Program-made: the position numbers and the translations under genes | Shown: positions 45,601 through 53,554 of the stretch, piece after piece | Layout of the letters: the number at the start of each line of letters is the position of its first letter | How positions within the stretch are numbered: the stretch's first letter is position 1 | The notes under the pieces: model-generated | The model's database searches: none | The model's input: only the letters and a program-made list of their open reading frames with translations | Told to the model about the DNA's origin: nothing | Assembly: GCA_947449315.1 (NCBI GenBank) | Contig: CANFRC010000008.1 | Location: 62,001 to 126,000, forward strand | Origin: Bacteroidota bacterium | GTDB lineage: Bacteria > Bacteroidota > Bacteroidia > 2-12-FULL-35-15 | DNA length: 64,000 nt | Reading direction: 5' to 3'

Positions 45601-45932
45601 TCTTTATTTAATTTATTAAGGGCCTCCACCAAAGAATATTCTTCCATATATTGTTCAAACTTCATTCTATGAATGATTGCTTTTACATATTGGGAAGCGT
45701 TATTTTCACTTTTTGCTTTGTCATAAATTCCGTTTACAACATCGAGTGCAGACTTGTTCAACCCTTTTGCGGCAAGAGAATCTACCTTCTTCCATTCCTT
45801 TTCATAGGAGCTTCCTTTGGGGAATATCAACAATGTTGGTTTGCTGTTTGTTTGATAAGCTGCAACTGTTATAGCGCCTATTACAGTCCATATAGCTATA
45901 GAAAAAAGAAAAAAAGTTTTTTTGAATTTCAT
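39630..45932 (-). CDS. Alpha-2-macroglobulin family protein with thioester motif
   Basis: 2100 aa. A hydrophobic N-terminus (residues 5-25) exports or anchors it. The next 380 residues are helical and TPR-like, in place of the short leader of enterobacterial YfhM. MG-type beta domains follow, with FFMDRAIYRPGQTLYFKG marking the MG2 region (about 630). A bait-like low-complexity stretch (about 1230-1300, rich in K, E and A) comes before ETAFFYPQLETDKDGNV, the start of the A2M domain. The thioester motif is present: Cys1553-A-E-Gln1556 in PYECAEQTFSRFY. It probably traps foreign proteases in the periplasm or at the cell surface. The partner penicillin-binding protein PbpC, often adjacent in proteobacteria, is not here. 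Confidence 0.93.
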   Translation of the reverse strand: MKFKKTFFLFSIAIWTVIGAITVAAYQTNSKPTLLIFPKGSSYEKEWKKVDSLAAKGLNKSALDVVNGIYDKAKSENNASQYVKAIIHRMKFEQYMEEYSLVEALNKLNKEAKEAKYPVKPILQSMIAESYWQYYQNNRYKFYNRTETINFNNDDITTWDLKTIFSQVIKNYQSSLQNTDSLKRTPLNIYDEVLVKQSNSRKFRPTLYDFLAHRAVDFYSNEEPDVTRPNYKFELNSESYFWNFNDFIKLKIESKDTLSLKFYAIKILQELTAFHCQDENPKALIDVDLKRLKFVRSKSISEIKDSLYLMALKDLEAKFSTNPASSEVNYEIAKMYFEKGAKYAPLQSEENKWMKKQALALCESVAKKYPDSDGAKNCIALKAQIMAHSLDFQTEKVNVPNTPFRARVTFKNVKTVYVRIAKMDIDKYNKSIERYYGEQLIKEYTKLIPVKEFIIQLPDDGDYQSHSTEIKIPELPLGHYVIMMGTDKAFSYKENGVAYAATWSSNISYINRRMTNGSYDFYVQNRESGKPLKGVIAQLYYEKYNYGTRAYEYVRSEKYSSDDKGYFNVPPTSDYRNFTIDFSYGSVSPFVQGKGELDHLQTDNGIYQYKTYEQDKKKYPRSFFFMDRAIYRPGQTLYFKGIMINTDGETNEIMPNTTTTVTFYDVNSQKISDVKLTTNEYGTFTGFFTTPSGVLNGQMSLMNENGSIYFSVEEYKRPKFDVTFNPVLGSYRLDENIKVNGIAKAYSGANIDGAEVKYRVVRNASFPYWWYWWRGYSPQSAQMEITNGVTISNDTGAFFVNFKAIPDLSIPKSYQPTYSYTIYADVTDINGETHSSQTYVSAAYTALNLNVNIPTLLEKDNKENFAIYTTNMSGQFQPATGKVEIYKLKEPEKTYRSRPWAQPDTYIISKETFEKSFPKDEYKDENNLYKWARGEKVFEKNFSNTSVQVPLKTKTSTTANTNDSVKFSDLKNWKQGVYVMEAHSTDAYGEDVKDIKYFTVYANNGHEAPSNEINWFSQLTTNPVEPGENAKFVIGTKEDDVKVLYEIERKGEIVKKEYITLDKEQKLIEIPVQESDRGNFSFHLVFVKNNRTYMQNGVVTVPYTNKELDLEFETFRNKLIPGQQEEWKVKIKDKKGDKVAAEMMATLYDASLDSFKPNNWYFNIYNNYYSNLYWEVNNGFGIVNAQLYEMGWNKYPTGAYRYYDHLNWFGYSNGYYGYYDDNLDGDESNYRGARALAFSKSRNVSDVTATEEKSLEREEGAKDKARKKEDRAGFAENQNDATAGIAVTTASATTGTFQSVMSGEGKGVDLSKVSARSNFAETAFFYPQLETDKDGNVIIKFTIPEALTKWKMLGFAHSKDLKFGTIEKELQTQKDLMVVPNAPRFFRENDKMEFSTKISNLSDGDLTGTAQIFFSDATTMKPIDILVQTKNIHDEGVRTFTSKKGQSVSINWDILIPEGVGAITYKVVAKAGSFTDGEEMALPVLTNRMLVTETMPLSIRGNQTKAFRFEKLINQSNGSSTLRNHKVTLEFTSNPAWYAVQSLPYLMEYPYECAEQTFSRFYANSIASHIANSSPKIKAVFNSWKSQSPEALLSNLEKNQELKSLMLEETPWVLDAKNESERKKRVGLLFDLNKMSNELTHAMKKLQKMQSPNGGFPWFAGMPDDRYITQHIITGMGHLDHLGVKSVHEEEATWSMVNQGVKYLDNRIREDYEWILKYDKAHINENHLSYMQIQYLYARSYFKDILIDHRNQKAFDYYLGQEKKYWLSNERYMQGMIALALYRYDDKVTSKDIMKSLKENSLSSDEMGMYWKENYQGYYWYQAPIESQALLIEAFDEVSHDKKSVDDMKVWLLKSKQTQNWQTTKATTEAVYALLLRGTDWLATESNVEITMGNIKIDPKKMPDVKVEAGTGYFKTSWSGSDIKPIMGEITVSKKDEGVSWGAVYWQYFEQLDKITPSKTPLNLKKQLFLQKNTDAGPVIEPMSEKTTLKVGDKIKVRIELRVDRDMEYVQMKDMRASGFEPTNVISTYKYQDGLGYYESTRDAATNFFFDRLPKGTYVFEYPMVVTHNGDFSNGITSIQCMYAPEFASNSEGIRVKVGR

Positions 45933-46008
45933 ACCTAAAGAATTAAAAAATGAATGGTTTCACCATTAGATGCAATTTAAATCAAAATTCCACAACAGAA
46001 AATGATTT

Positions 46009-47064
46009 TTAACGGAAGCGGTTAATATTTGCTTCCTTGTCCAATGGTAATTGGTGCTCAAGAAAATTTACAAACTGTTTTGCAAAATACGGAGCAAGCA
46101 TGACCCCCTTTGTTCCCAAACCATTAAAAACAGCTAAAGATGGGTGATCTGGATGCAGCCCGATAAGAGGTCTTCGATCACTAACAGTTGGACGAACCCC
46201 AGCCTGATGATCAGTAATTTCAAAAGGCACCTTTAGAACTTTTTGCAGCTTCTCAATCAAATCAGACTTTCCTTTCTCGGTGGGTAACTGAGAAAGATCT
46301 TGCCACTCGTATGTGGCACCAACTTTATACGTATTATTTCCCAATGGTAAAATAAAAACACCTTTATTAATGACTTTATCTATCGGGATAACATGATTTC
46401 CATTCAGCTTTATGGTGATGATTTCACCTTTAGTTAATTTAAAAGGGAGCCATGAAAAATAGGGGTTTTCAAGTGCTTTATAGCCTTCACAAAAAATGAT
46501 TTTTTCCGCCACTATGTTTTTATAAGTGACCGAATTTTCAGAAATGACCATTTGTTTATAATCAAAGCGTTCTTCGAGAAGAAGTTCCCTTTCATTATAA
46601 TAATTACGAAAAGAAGTTAAAAATATTCCTGTATCTAAATTACCCGACTGCATAACTTCTGATGCACCCAAAGGACTATAAATAATGTCATTTATATAGT
46701 TATCATACATTTTTTTACCCAAATATTTTCCAATATCTTCATTGCTTTTCTTCAACCATAACACCTTTTCTTGTTCTTCTGCAAAAGGTTTAAGGATCTG
46801 CTTTTTAAAATAAAATTGAGTTCCTAAAAGTAGTTCCGCATGTCGGTAAAACTCCTCCATACTAGGTAAAAGTTCATCCGCCAGCCAGCTTTTTACCAAA
46901 CGTTTAAAAACAACTGGATTGAATAATCCAGCTGCAATTCTTGATGCATTTGAAAATCCAAGTTCGTCAATAACAATTATCGATTTGCCTTCCATGAGAA
47001 ATGTCTGAGCAAGAATAGTACCTGCAAGGCCTTGTCCAACTATTATATAATTTGTTTTTTTCAT
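46009..47064 (-). CDS. FAD-dependent oxidoreductase (DAO/ThiO-like)
   Basis: 351 aa. The N-terminal dinucleotide fold YIIVGQGLAGTILAQ (G10, G12, G15) binds FAD. The middle is a substrate-binding sheet. The C-terminus has GVRPTVSDRRPLIGLHPD and FNGLGTKGVMLAPYFAKQF, which bind flavin and are typical of D-amino-acid-oxidase-type enzymes such as glycine oxidase. An amine or amino-acid substrate is likely, but the identity is unknown. It is divergent from the RimB-RimK-AstE set. Confidence 0.88.
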   Translation of the reverse strand: MKKTNYIIVGQGLAGTILAQTFLMEGKSIIVIDELGFSNASRIAAGLFNPVVFKRLVKSWLADELLPSMEEFYRHAELLLGTQFYFKKQILKPFAEEQEKVLWLKKSNEDIGKYLGKKMYDNYINDIIYSPLGASEVMQSGNLDTGIFLTSFRNYYNERELLLEERFDYKQMVISENSVTYKNIVAEKIIFCEGYKALENPYFSWLPFKLTKGEIITIKLNGNHVIPIDKVINKGVFILPLGNNTYKVGATYEWQDLSQLPTEKGKSDLIEKLQKVLKVPFEITDHQAGVRPTVSDRRPLIGLHPDHPSLAVFNGLGTKGVMLAPYFAKQFVNFLEHQLPLDKEANINRFR

Positions 47065-47168
47065 ACAGCAGCATAAAATTAGTACTAAATCTTTGATTAA
47101 AAGTTTTTATCTTGCAGTGGATTAAAACTTGGCCTAACTATAATTTTTGAAAAAATTGGTGTTTGAAA

Positions 47169-47609
47169 ATGATTAAAGAAAAATTAAGGATAGGCAGAAG
47201 AGAAACAATTGACTTTCCGGAACTGGGATTGTATGGAATTATAGCTAAAGTTGATACTGGTGCTTATACAACTGCGCTTCATTGCCATGACATCAGAGAA
47301 GAAAAAGGTGTTTTGTATTTTAAATTATTAGATCCAACGCATCCTGATTATAATGAACAAGAACAACTATTTTCAGACTATTTTCAAAAAGAGATCAAGA
47401 ATTCTTTCGGTGAAGTTGAGAAACGATACATGATAAAAACGACAGTTAAAATTGGTAGTAAGCGCATTAAATCATTAATCTCGTTAACGGACAGAGGAAC
47501 AATGCGCTATCCTGTTCTAATTGGAAGAAAATTATTAAAGAACCGTTTTATTGTTGATGTTTCATTATTAAATAATATTCCGTCCATCATTAAAAAAAAC
47601 AAAAAATAG
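47169..47609 (+). CDS. RimB-like retropepsin-type protease (ATP-dependent zinc protease family)
   Basis: 146 aa, family PF05618. The aspartic-protease-like motif D29-T-G-A32 stands in AKVDTGAYTTALHC, and RGTMRYPVLIGRKLL is the second conserved strand. The old family name cites zinc, but the fold is that of retropepsins, which dimerise to form one active site. Homologues named RimB act with RimK in glutamate-tail modification of ribosomal protein S6. ATG 47169 is used; a TTG two codons upstream is possible. The rimK gene starts 3 bases after this stop. Confidence 0.85.
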   Translation: MIKEKLRIGRRETIDFPELGLYGIIAKVDTGAYTTALHCHDIREEKGVLYFKLLDPTHPDYNEQEQLFSDYFQKEIKNSFGEVEKRYMIKTTVKIGSKRIKSLISLTDRGTMRYPVLIGRKLLKNRFIVDVSLLNNIPSIIKKNKK

Positions 47610-47612
47610 AAT

Positions 47613-48500
47613 ATGAAAATAGCAATCCTTTCCCGTGGACCAAAGCTTTATTCAACTCGCAGATTAGTTGAAGCAGCAGAACAGCGCGGGCATGAAGTAG
47701 TTGTACTCGACCATTTGAAATGTGTATTAGTAATTGAAAAAGGGAATCCACATATTTATTATGGAGGGAAAGAAGTTGTTGGCATTGATGCAATCATTCC
47801 TCGCATTGGAACGTCTGTAACCTTTTATGGGGCAGCCGTTGTTCGTCAATTCGAACAGATGAAAGTTTTTTCTTCTGTTGAATCACAAGCATTGGTTCGC
47901 TCGCGTGACAAGTTACGAAGTTTGCAATTACTTGCAAAAGCAGGAATTGGAATGCCGAAGACCGCATTTGCATCCATTCCAAAAAACATTGAAAACGTAT
48001 TAGAACAAGTTGGTGGTGCACCTGTTGTCATTAAATTACTAGAAGGGACGCAAGGGATAGGCGTTATTTTAGCGGAGACGCATAAGTCGGCGAAATCGGT
48101 GATTGAATCTTTCTTGGCATTAAAAGCAAATATTTTAGTCCAAGAATTTATTAAAGAAGCAGGTGGTGCTGACATAAGAGCATTTATTGTAGATGGAAAA
48201 ATTGTTGGCGCAATGAAACGTCAGGGATTGCCAGGCGAATTCAGAAGCAATTTACATCGCGGAGGAATTGCTAATGTAATAGAACTAACTAAGGAAGAAA
48301 GAGAGACAGCTATCAAAGCGGCTAAAAAATTAGGATTAGCAATTGCTGGGGTAGACATGTTACAATCTTCTCGTGGGCCGCTTGTCATGGAAGTAAATTC
48401 ATCACCTGGATTAGAAGGAATTGAAGGGGCTACAGGCATTGATATTGCTTCTAAAATTATTGAGTATATTGAAAGAAATGAGTTTAATGAACAATCTTAA
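47613..48500 (+). CDS. rimK: RimK-family ATP-grasp glutamate ligase
   Basis: 295 aa. The N-terminal preATP-grasp domain (1-95) opens [15 protein letters not shown]. The ATP-grasp domain has [18 protein letters not shown] (phosphate-binding loop), [22 protein letters not shown] and [13 protein letters not shown] (metal ligands). RimK adds glutamates to the C-terminus of S6 or makes poly-glutamate peptides; the length and residues fit it closely. Three bases separate it from the RimB-like gene and 55 from the deacylase gene, so the three are likely co-transcribed. Confidence 0.93.
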   Translation: MKIAILSRGPKLYSTRRLVEAAEQRGHEVVVLDHLKCVLVIEKGNPHIYYGGKEVVGIDAIIPRIGTSVTFYGAAVVRQFEQMKVFSSVESQALVRSRDKLRSLQLLAKAGIGMPKTAFASIPKNIENVLEQVGGAPVVIKLLEGTQGIGVILAETHKSAKSVIESFLALKANILVQEFIKEAGGADIRAFIVDGKIVGAMKRQGLPGEFRSNLHRGGIANVIELTKEERETAIKAAKKLGLAIAGVDMLQSSRGPLVMEVNSSPGLEGIEGATGIDIASKIIEYIERNEFNEQS

Positions 48501-48555
48501 TTGAACATTCAATCTCAATGTTTACATTCAGTAATCGTGTATTTCGAAAACAAAA

Positions 48556-49512
48556 ATGACTTATCACCACAAGAACATTCATATAAACGGAGTTGAAATA
48601 AGCCCAGGCAATAACGCTCAGGTAAGTTTAAATTGGTATCAACTTCCAACCAAAACAGTTATTGAGATTCCGGTTTATGTTTTTCGTTCAGAGAAACCAG
48701 GACCTGTTCTTTTAATACTTGCTGGAATGCATGGTGACGAAATAAACGGGATTGAAATAGTCCGTAGATTAATAACTCGCGAGGATGTGAAAAATCCGCT
48801 GTGTGGTAGTATCATTGCAATTCCAGTGATTAATATTATTTCATTTTTATCCGGTTCGCGTGACCTACCAGATGGCAGAGATTTGAATCGTTGTTTCCCT
48901 GGAACAAAAAGTGGTTCACTAGGCAGCAGAATTGCATATGATCTGATGAATGAGATCATCCCTCAAATTGATTTTGGAATCGACTTTCATACAGGTGGTG
49001 CCAAGATCAACAACTACCCGCAATTACGCTGCGTATTCAACAATAAAACGAATTTAGATTTAGGTAAAAAATTTTCGCCGACATTGATTATTAATTCAGC
49101 ATTCCGAGATAACACATTGCGAAAAGAAGCAGCAAAAAAAGGAAAATCTATTCTTGTTTTTGAAGGGGGTGAATCGTCACGCTTTGATTACTTATCTATC
49201 AATGAAGGCATGAATGGATGTTTAAGATTAATGAAGCACCTAAAGATGGTTGATATTGATCTTCCAAATAACCCTACTGTTCTTCTGCATAAAACATCAT
49301 GGGTAAGAGCAAAATCATCCGGATTATTTCACACTTCAAAAATGAATGGCTCACATATTAATAAAGGTGAACTGATAGGAATGATCGTTGACCCCTATGG
49401 CGAGCATCAAGAAAAGCTGGTTGCGCCGCACGATGGATACATTGTTGGAATCAACAATCAACCGGTAGTAAATCAAGGGGATGCCTTAATGCACATAGGA
49501 ATTGAAGAATAA
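48556..49512 (+). CDS. Succinylglutamate desuccinylase/aspartoacylase family zinc hydrolase
   Basis: 318 aa, M14-type zinc amidohydrolase. Zinc ligands: H59 and E62 in AGMHGDEINGIEI, and H145 in DFGIDFHTGG. R in DGRDLNRCFPG binds the substrate carboxylate. The C-terminal beta domain (about 230-318, with LVAPHDGYIVGI) is present. It would cleave an N-acyl amino acid or an amide-linked glutamyl or aspartyl group. Placement after RimK suggests that it trims or recycles a RimK product rather than working in arginine catabolism, since no other ast genes are here. Confidence 0.9.
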   Translation: MTYHHKNIHINGVEISPGNNAQVSLNWYQLPTKTVIEIPVYVFRSEKPGPVLLILAGMHGDEINGIEIVRRLITREDVKNPLCGSIIAIPVINIISFLSGSRDLPDGRDLNRCFPGTKSGSLGSRIAYDLMNEIIPQIDFGIDFHTGGAKINNYPQLRCVFNNKTNLDLGKKFSPTLIINSAFRDNTLRKEAAKKGKSILVFEGGESSRFDYLSINEGMNGCLRLMKHLKMVDIDLPNNPTVLLHKTSWVRAKSSGLFHTSKMNGSHINKGELIGMIVDPYGEHQEKLVAPHDGYIVGINNQPVVNQGDALMHIGIEE

Positions 49513-49548
49513 AAAAAAGAGGGATGAAATTTCATCCCTCTTTTTTTT
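49511..49548. terminator. Bidirectional terminator between deacylase and kbl
   Basis: A symmetric hairpin with an A-run, AGAGGGATGAAA, its exact complement TTTCATCCCTCT, and a T-run. It serves the converging genes and abuts the kbl stop codon. Confidence 0.9.
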
Positions 49549-50734
49549 ATTTTATAACACCCAACTGTTTTCCAACTTTTTCAAATGCCGCTAACGCTTG
49601 ATCCAAATGCTCCTTTTCATGAGCCGCAGAAAGTTGCACACGAATACGTGCCTGTCCTTTTGCAACAACAGGGAAAAAGAATCCGATAACATAAATTCCT
49701 TCATCTAATAATTTAGCAGCAAACTCTTGAGCCAATTTCGCATCATAAAGCATTACAGGAACGATTGCGGAATCGCCCTCTTTTATTTCTAAACCTGCTT
49801 TTTTAATCCCAGCTTTAAAATAATTAACGTTCCACTCTAATTTATCTCGAAGCGTAGTTGCTTCACCCAACATATCCAAAACAGCGATTGATGCACCTAC
49901 AATAGAAGGGGCTAATGAATTACTGAATAAATAGGGGCGTGAGCGCTGGCGCAACATATCTATAATTTCCTTTTTTGCAGATGTGAATCCACCCATGGCA
50001 CCTCCCAATGCTTTCCCTAAAGTGCCTGTTACAATATCAACACGATGCATTACATTTTTTAATTCAATCGTTCCTCTTCCTGTTTTTCCGATAAAGCCAC
50101 TTGCATGACTTTCATCTACCATTACCATCGCATTATATTTATCGGCCAGGTCACAAATTTTATCTAGTGGAGCAACAAAACCATCCATAGAAAAAACACC
50201 GTCAGTAACAATTATTCTAAAACGATTTTTCTGAGCGGCTTTCAATTGCACTTCCAAATCAGCCATGTCACAATTTTTATAGCGGTAGCGTTCCGCTTTA
50301 CACAAACGCACACCATCAATAATAGAAGCATGATTTAATTCATCTGAAATTATTGCATCCTCTTCACCAAAAAGAGGTTCAAACACTCCTCCGTTTGCAT
50401 CGAAACAAGCAGCATATAATATTGTATCTTCTTGTCCGACAAACGTGGAAAGTTTTTGCTCCAATTCTTTGTGAATATCTTGCGTTCCACAAATAAAACG
50501 AACACTGCTCATGCCATAGCCATGACGATCCAATGTTTTGTGAGCTGCTTCTATTACTTTTGGATGGGACGATAAACCCAAATAGTTGTTGGCACAAAAA
50601 ATTATTACATCTTTCCCGTTTACTTTTACAACAGCACCTTGAGCACTTGTGATTACTCGCTCGCGTTTATACAAACCGGCTTCATCAATCGTATTTAATT
50701 CCGCTTGTAAATGATCTTGAAATTTTCCGTACAT
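49547..50734 (-). CDS. kbl: Glycine C-acetyltransferase (2-amino-3-ketobutyrate CoA ligase)
   Basis: 395-aa PLP enzyme of the alpha-oxoamine synthase family. It cleaves 2-amino-3-ketobutyrate to glycine and acetyl-CoA, completing threonine breakdown. The PLP lysine is K241 in [41 protein letters not shown] and [16 protein letters not shown] are family blocks, the first two shared with serine palmitoyltransferase. The length and the start [13 protein letters not shown] fit Kbl better than 8-amino-7-oxononanoate synthase. No threonine dehydrogenase gene is adjacent. Confidence 0.9.
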   Translation of the reverse strand: MYGKFQDHLQAELNTIDEAGLYKRERVITSAQGAVVKVNGKDVIIFCANNYLGLSSHPKVIEAAHKTLDRHGYGMSSVRFICGTQDIHKELEQKLSTFVGQEDTILYAACFDANGGVFEPLFGEEDAIISDELNHASIIDGVRLCKAERYRYKNCDMADLEVQLKAAQKNRFRIIVTDGVFSMDGFVAPLDKICDLADKYNAMVMVDESHASGFIGKTGRGTIELKNVMHRVDIVTGTLGKALGGAMGGFTSAKKEIIDMLRQRSRPYLFSNSLAPSIVGASIAVLDMLGEATTLRDKLEWNVNYFKAGIKKAGLEIKEGDSAIVPVMLYDAKLAQEFAAKLLDEGIYVIGFFFPVVAKGQARIRVQLSAAHEKEHLDQALAAFEKVGKQLGVIK

Positions 50735-50783
50735 AATATAAATATTAGATGTTAGCCCAATTGAGTTTGTTGATATTTCGAAA

Positions 50784-50791
50784 CAAAAGTA
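50784..50791 (-). promoter_or_regulatory. Candidate -7 element of kbl
   Basis: The minus strand reads TACTTTTG, exact to TAnnTTTG, 50 bases upstream of the kbl ATG. No -33 TTTG stands at 17-23 bases. Confidence 0.4.
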
Positions 50792-50838
50792 TAGAAAATT
50801 TCCTTTAAATTGCGATACTAAATTGTTGATTTAAAAAC

Positions 50839-52005
50839 ATGAAAAAAATAATGCTTTTAGGCTCGGGAGAGTTAGGAAAAGAGTTTGTAATTGCACTGAA
50901 ACGACTTGGGCAATTCGTAATTGCAGTAGATTCGTATAATGATGCTCCAGCACAACAAGTTGCGGATGAACGCGAAGTGATTAATATGCTTGACGGAACA
51001 GAGTTGGATAGAATTATTGAAAAACACAAACCAGATATTATTGTTCCAGAAATTGAAGCCATTCGCACCGAACGTTTTTATGATTATGAAAAGCAAGGAA
51101 TTACAGTTGTGCCGAGTGCGAAAGCAGCCAATTTCACAATGAATAGAAAAGCTATACGAGATTTAGCATCAAAAGAGTTAGGATTAAAAACTGCAAAATA
51201 TCAATATGCAAATAGTTTTGATGAATTAGTCTCTGCTGTTAAAACAGTAGGAATTCCTTGTGTTGTAAAACCTTTGATGAGCTCATCGGGGAAAGGGCAG
51301 TCGGTAATAAAAACGGAAAATGATATTCAAAAAGCATGGGAATATGCACAAGCAGGCAAACGTGGCGATTACACGGAAGTAATTGCAGAAGCATTTGTAA
51401 AATTTAATTCTGAAATTACATTACTTACCGTTACTCAAAAAAACGGAACCACTTTATTTTGCCCGCCAATAGGGCACCGACAAGAACGAGGCGACTATCA
51501 GGAAAGCTGGCAACCAGCTGAAATAAAACCAGAACATTTGAAAGAAGCACAAGAAATGGCTGCTAAGGTGACTGAGGCATTAACAGGTTCAGGCATTTGG
51601 GGAGTAGAATATTTTCTTGCTGATGACGGTGTTTATTTTTCTGAATTGTCTCCTCGACCGCATGATACAGGAATGGTAACATTAGCAGGGACACAAAATT
51701 TTTCTGAGTTTGAATTGCACGCCCGCGCCGTTTTAGGATTACCAATTGCAGAAATCACGTTGGAAAGAGTTGGCGCTAGTGCAGTCATTTTAGCAAATAA
51801 AGAAGGCAAAAACCCGACCTATTCCGGATTACAAAAAGCGATGGATCACAAACAAAGCGACATTCGTATTTTCGGAAAACCAATCACAAGACCTTTTAGA
51901 AGAATGGCTGTTGCACTCACTTATGATAAGGTAGGAAGCAATGTAGATGCTGTTAAACAGCGCGCCATTGAAATTGCAAAATTGGTTACTGTTGACGCAA
52001 ACTAA
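50839..52005 (+). CDS. purT: Formate-dependent phosphoribosylglycinamide formyltransferase
   Basis: 388-aa ATP-grasp enzyme making FGAR from GAR, formate and ATP in purine synthesis. The N-terminal GSGELGKEF (about 8-16) and [14 protein letters not shown] (about 31-44) bind substrate. [17 protein letters not shown] is the ATP-grasp loop. [29 protein letters not shown] holds metal and formate-site residues. The C-terminal [17 protein letters not shown] is typical. It diverges from kbl. Confidence 0.95.
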   Translation: MKKIMLLGSGELGKEFVIALKRLGQFVIAVDSYNDAPAQQVADEREVINMLDGTELDRIIEKHKPDIIVPEIEAIRTERFYDYEKQGITVVPSAKAANFTMNRKAIRDLASKELGLKTAKYQYANSFDELVSAVKTVGIPCVVKPLMSSSGKGQSVIKTENDIQKAWEYAQAGKRGDYTEVIAEAFVKFNSEITLLTVTQKNGTTLFCPPIGHRQERGDYQESWQPAEIKPEHLKEAQEMAAKVTEALTGSGIWGVEYFLADDGVYFSELSPRPHDTGMVTLAGTQNFSEFELHARAVLGLPIAEITLERVGASAVILANKEGKNPTYSGLQKAMDHKQSDIRIFGKPITRPFRRMAVALTYDKVGSNVDAVKQRAIEIAKLVTVDAN

Positions 52006-52036
52006 TTTTACATTTCGTTATAAATAAGTATCTTTC
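52006..52036 (+). promoter_or_regulatory. Weak promoter candidate before peptide transporter gene
   Basis: TTTT (52006-52009), a 19-base spacer, and TATCTTTC (52029-52036): each element differs by one base from TTTG and TAnnTTTG. Confidence 0.3.
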
Positions 52037-52052
52037 TAGAAATATACAAACA

Positions 52053-53552
52053 ATGCAAGAAGAACTAACATTAGATCAAATTCAGAATTTTGAAGGGAAA
52101 TATCCGAAACAATTATGGTATCTGTTTTTAGTGGAAATGTGGGAACGTTTTTGTTTTTATGGAATGCGTGGTGTTCTTACAATCTTCATGGCTGATAAAA
52201 TGTTAGGTCTCTCCTTATCAGACAAGGACGCAAATTTAAAATATGGCGCTATTCAAGCGTTTGTTTATGCTTTTACTTTTATTGGTGGGATTTTCGCTGA
52301 TAAAATTTTAGGATTTAAAAAATCTCTCCTATTTGGAGGATTAGTTATGATCATTGGGAATTTGATCATTGCAGCTTCTCCGCAAAAATTTTTCTATTTA
52401 GGAATAACATTGTCAATTATTGGTACTGGTTTTTTTAAACCAAATATTTCTTCTATGGTTGGTGATCTATATAAAGAAAATGATCCAAGAAGAGATGCAG
52501 GATTTGGTCTATTTTACTCAGGTATTAATATAGGAGCTTTGCTTGGTGGGGCAGTTTGCGTTTACCTTGGAACAAGCAAGGATTACGGTTGGAGCTATGC
52601 TTTTCTTTCTGCTGCTGTTGTAATGGTTGTAGGGCTATTCACTTTTTTATTTACAAAAAAATCCTTAGGTCCGATCGGTAATTCACCCTTGTTGAACCTT
52701 AGTTCTTCTAAAAGAACAACAAAAGAAATATTCGTATATGCCGGCTCATTGATCAGCATTCCTTTGATCTTCATCATGATCAAAAATACTGAATACACAG
52801 ACTATTTTATGTATACAATCGGACCTTTGGCAGTAATTTATTTTCTTTATGAAACCATGAAGGAGAAAGAAAAGTCGGCACAAAAAAAATTAATTGCAGC
52901 ATTCATATTCATATTATTTTCTATTATTTTTTGGGCCTTCTTCGAACAAAGTGGTGGCTCTTTAGCCCTTTTCGCACAGGACAATTTGCAACATAGCTTA
53001 TTATCCTTTGAGATGAATCCTAATATTATTAATAATACCTCTAATTCTTTATTCGTAATTATTTTTAGTCCTCTATTGGGATTGGTTTGGCTAGCAATGA
53101 TTAAAAGAAAAATTGAACCTAATACTGTAATAAAATTTGGAATCGGATTTTTATTCTTAGCTGCGGCATTTTACATCTTTTACTATACTCGCTTTTTTGC
53201 TGGAGCAGATGGAAAGACATCTTTAAATATTTTCACCATCGCTTATCTCGTCATCACCTTCGGAGAACTTTGTTTATCGCCGATAGGGTTATCTATCATG
53301 ACCAAACTATCGCCAAAAAGATTAGCAGGAATGATGATGGGGATGTGGTTTTTAGCAAGTGCATATGGTCAATATGCAGCCGGAATATTAGGAGCAGGAA
53401 TGTCTAGCCCAAATGAGAATGCAACACTTATGGAAAAATTGCAATCCTACACTGATGGATATAAACAACTTGCGATCTATGCACTTATAGCAGGTGTTTT
53501 AATGATCATTGTTTCTCCTATGATTCGTAAACTGATGCACGAAGTAAAATAA
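52053..53552 (+). CDS. POT/PTR-family proton-dependent peptide transporter
   Basis: 499-aa transporter with about 14 helices. Signatures: ERFCFYGMRGVLTIFM (helix 1, ExxER-type proton motif), FIGGIFADKILGFKKS, GTGFFKPNISSMVGDLY (PTR signature), FYSGINIGALLGG, and FFEQSGGSLALFAQD (helix 7). It imports di- and tripeptides into the cytoplasm. The selU gene starts 2 bases after its stop, so the two are translationally linked. Confidence 0.92.
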   Translation: MQEELTLDQIQNFEGKYPKQLWYLFLVEMWERFCFYGMRGVLTIFMADKMLGLSLSDKDANLKYGAIQAFVYAFTFIGGIFADKILGFKKSLLFGGLVMIIGNLIIAASPQKFFYLGITLSIIGTGFFKPNISSMVGDLYKENDPRRDAGFGLFYSGINIGALLGGAVCVYLGTSKDYGWSYAFLSAAVVMVVGLFTFLFTKKSLGPIGNSPLLNLSSSKRTTKEIFVYAGSLISIPLIFIMIKNTEYTDYFMYTIGPLAVIYFLYETMKEKEKSAQKKLIAAFIFILFSIIFWAFFEQSGGSLALFAQDNLQHSLLSFEMNPNIINNTSNSLFVIIFSPLLGLVWLAMIKRKIEPNTVIKFGIGFLFLAAAFYIFYYTRFFAGADGKTSLNIFTIAYLVITFGELCLSPIGLSIMTKLSPKRLAGMMMGMWFLASAYGQYAAGILGAGMSSPNENATLMEKLQSYTDGYKQLAIYALIAGVLMIIVSPMIRKLMHEVK

Positions 53553-53554
53553 TT

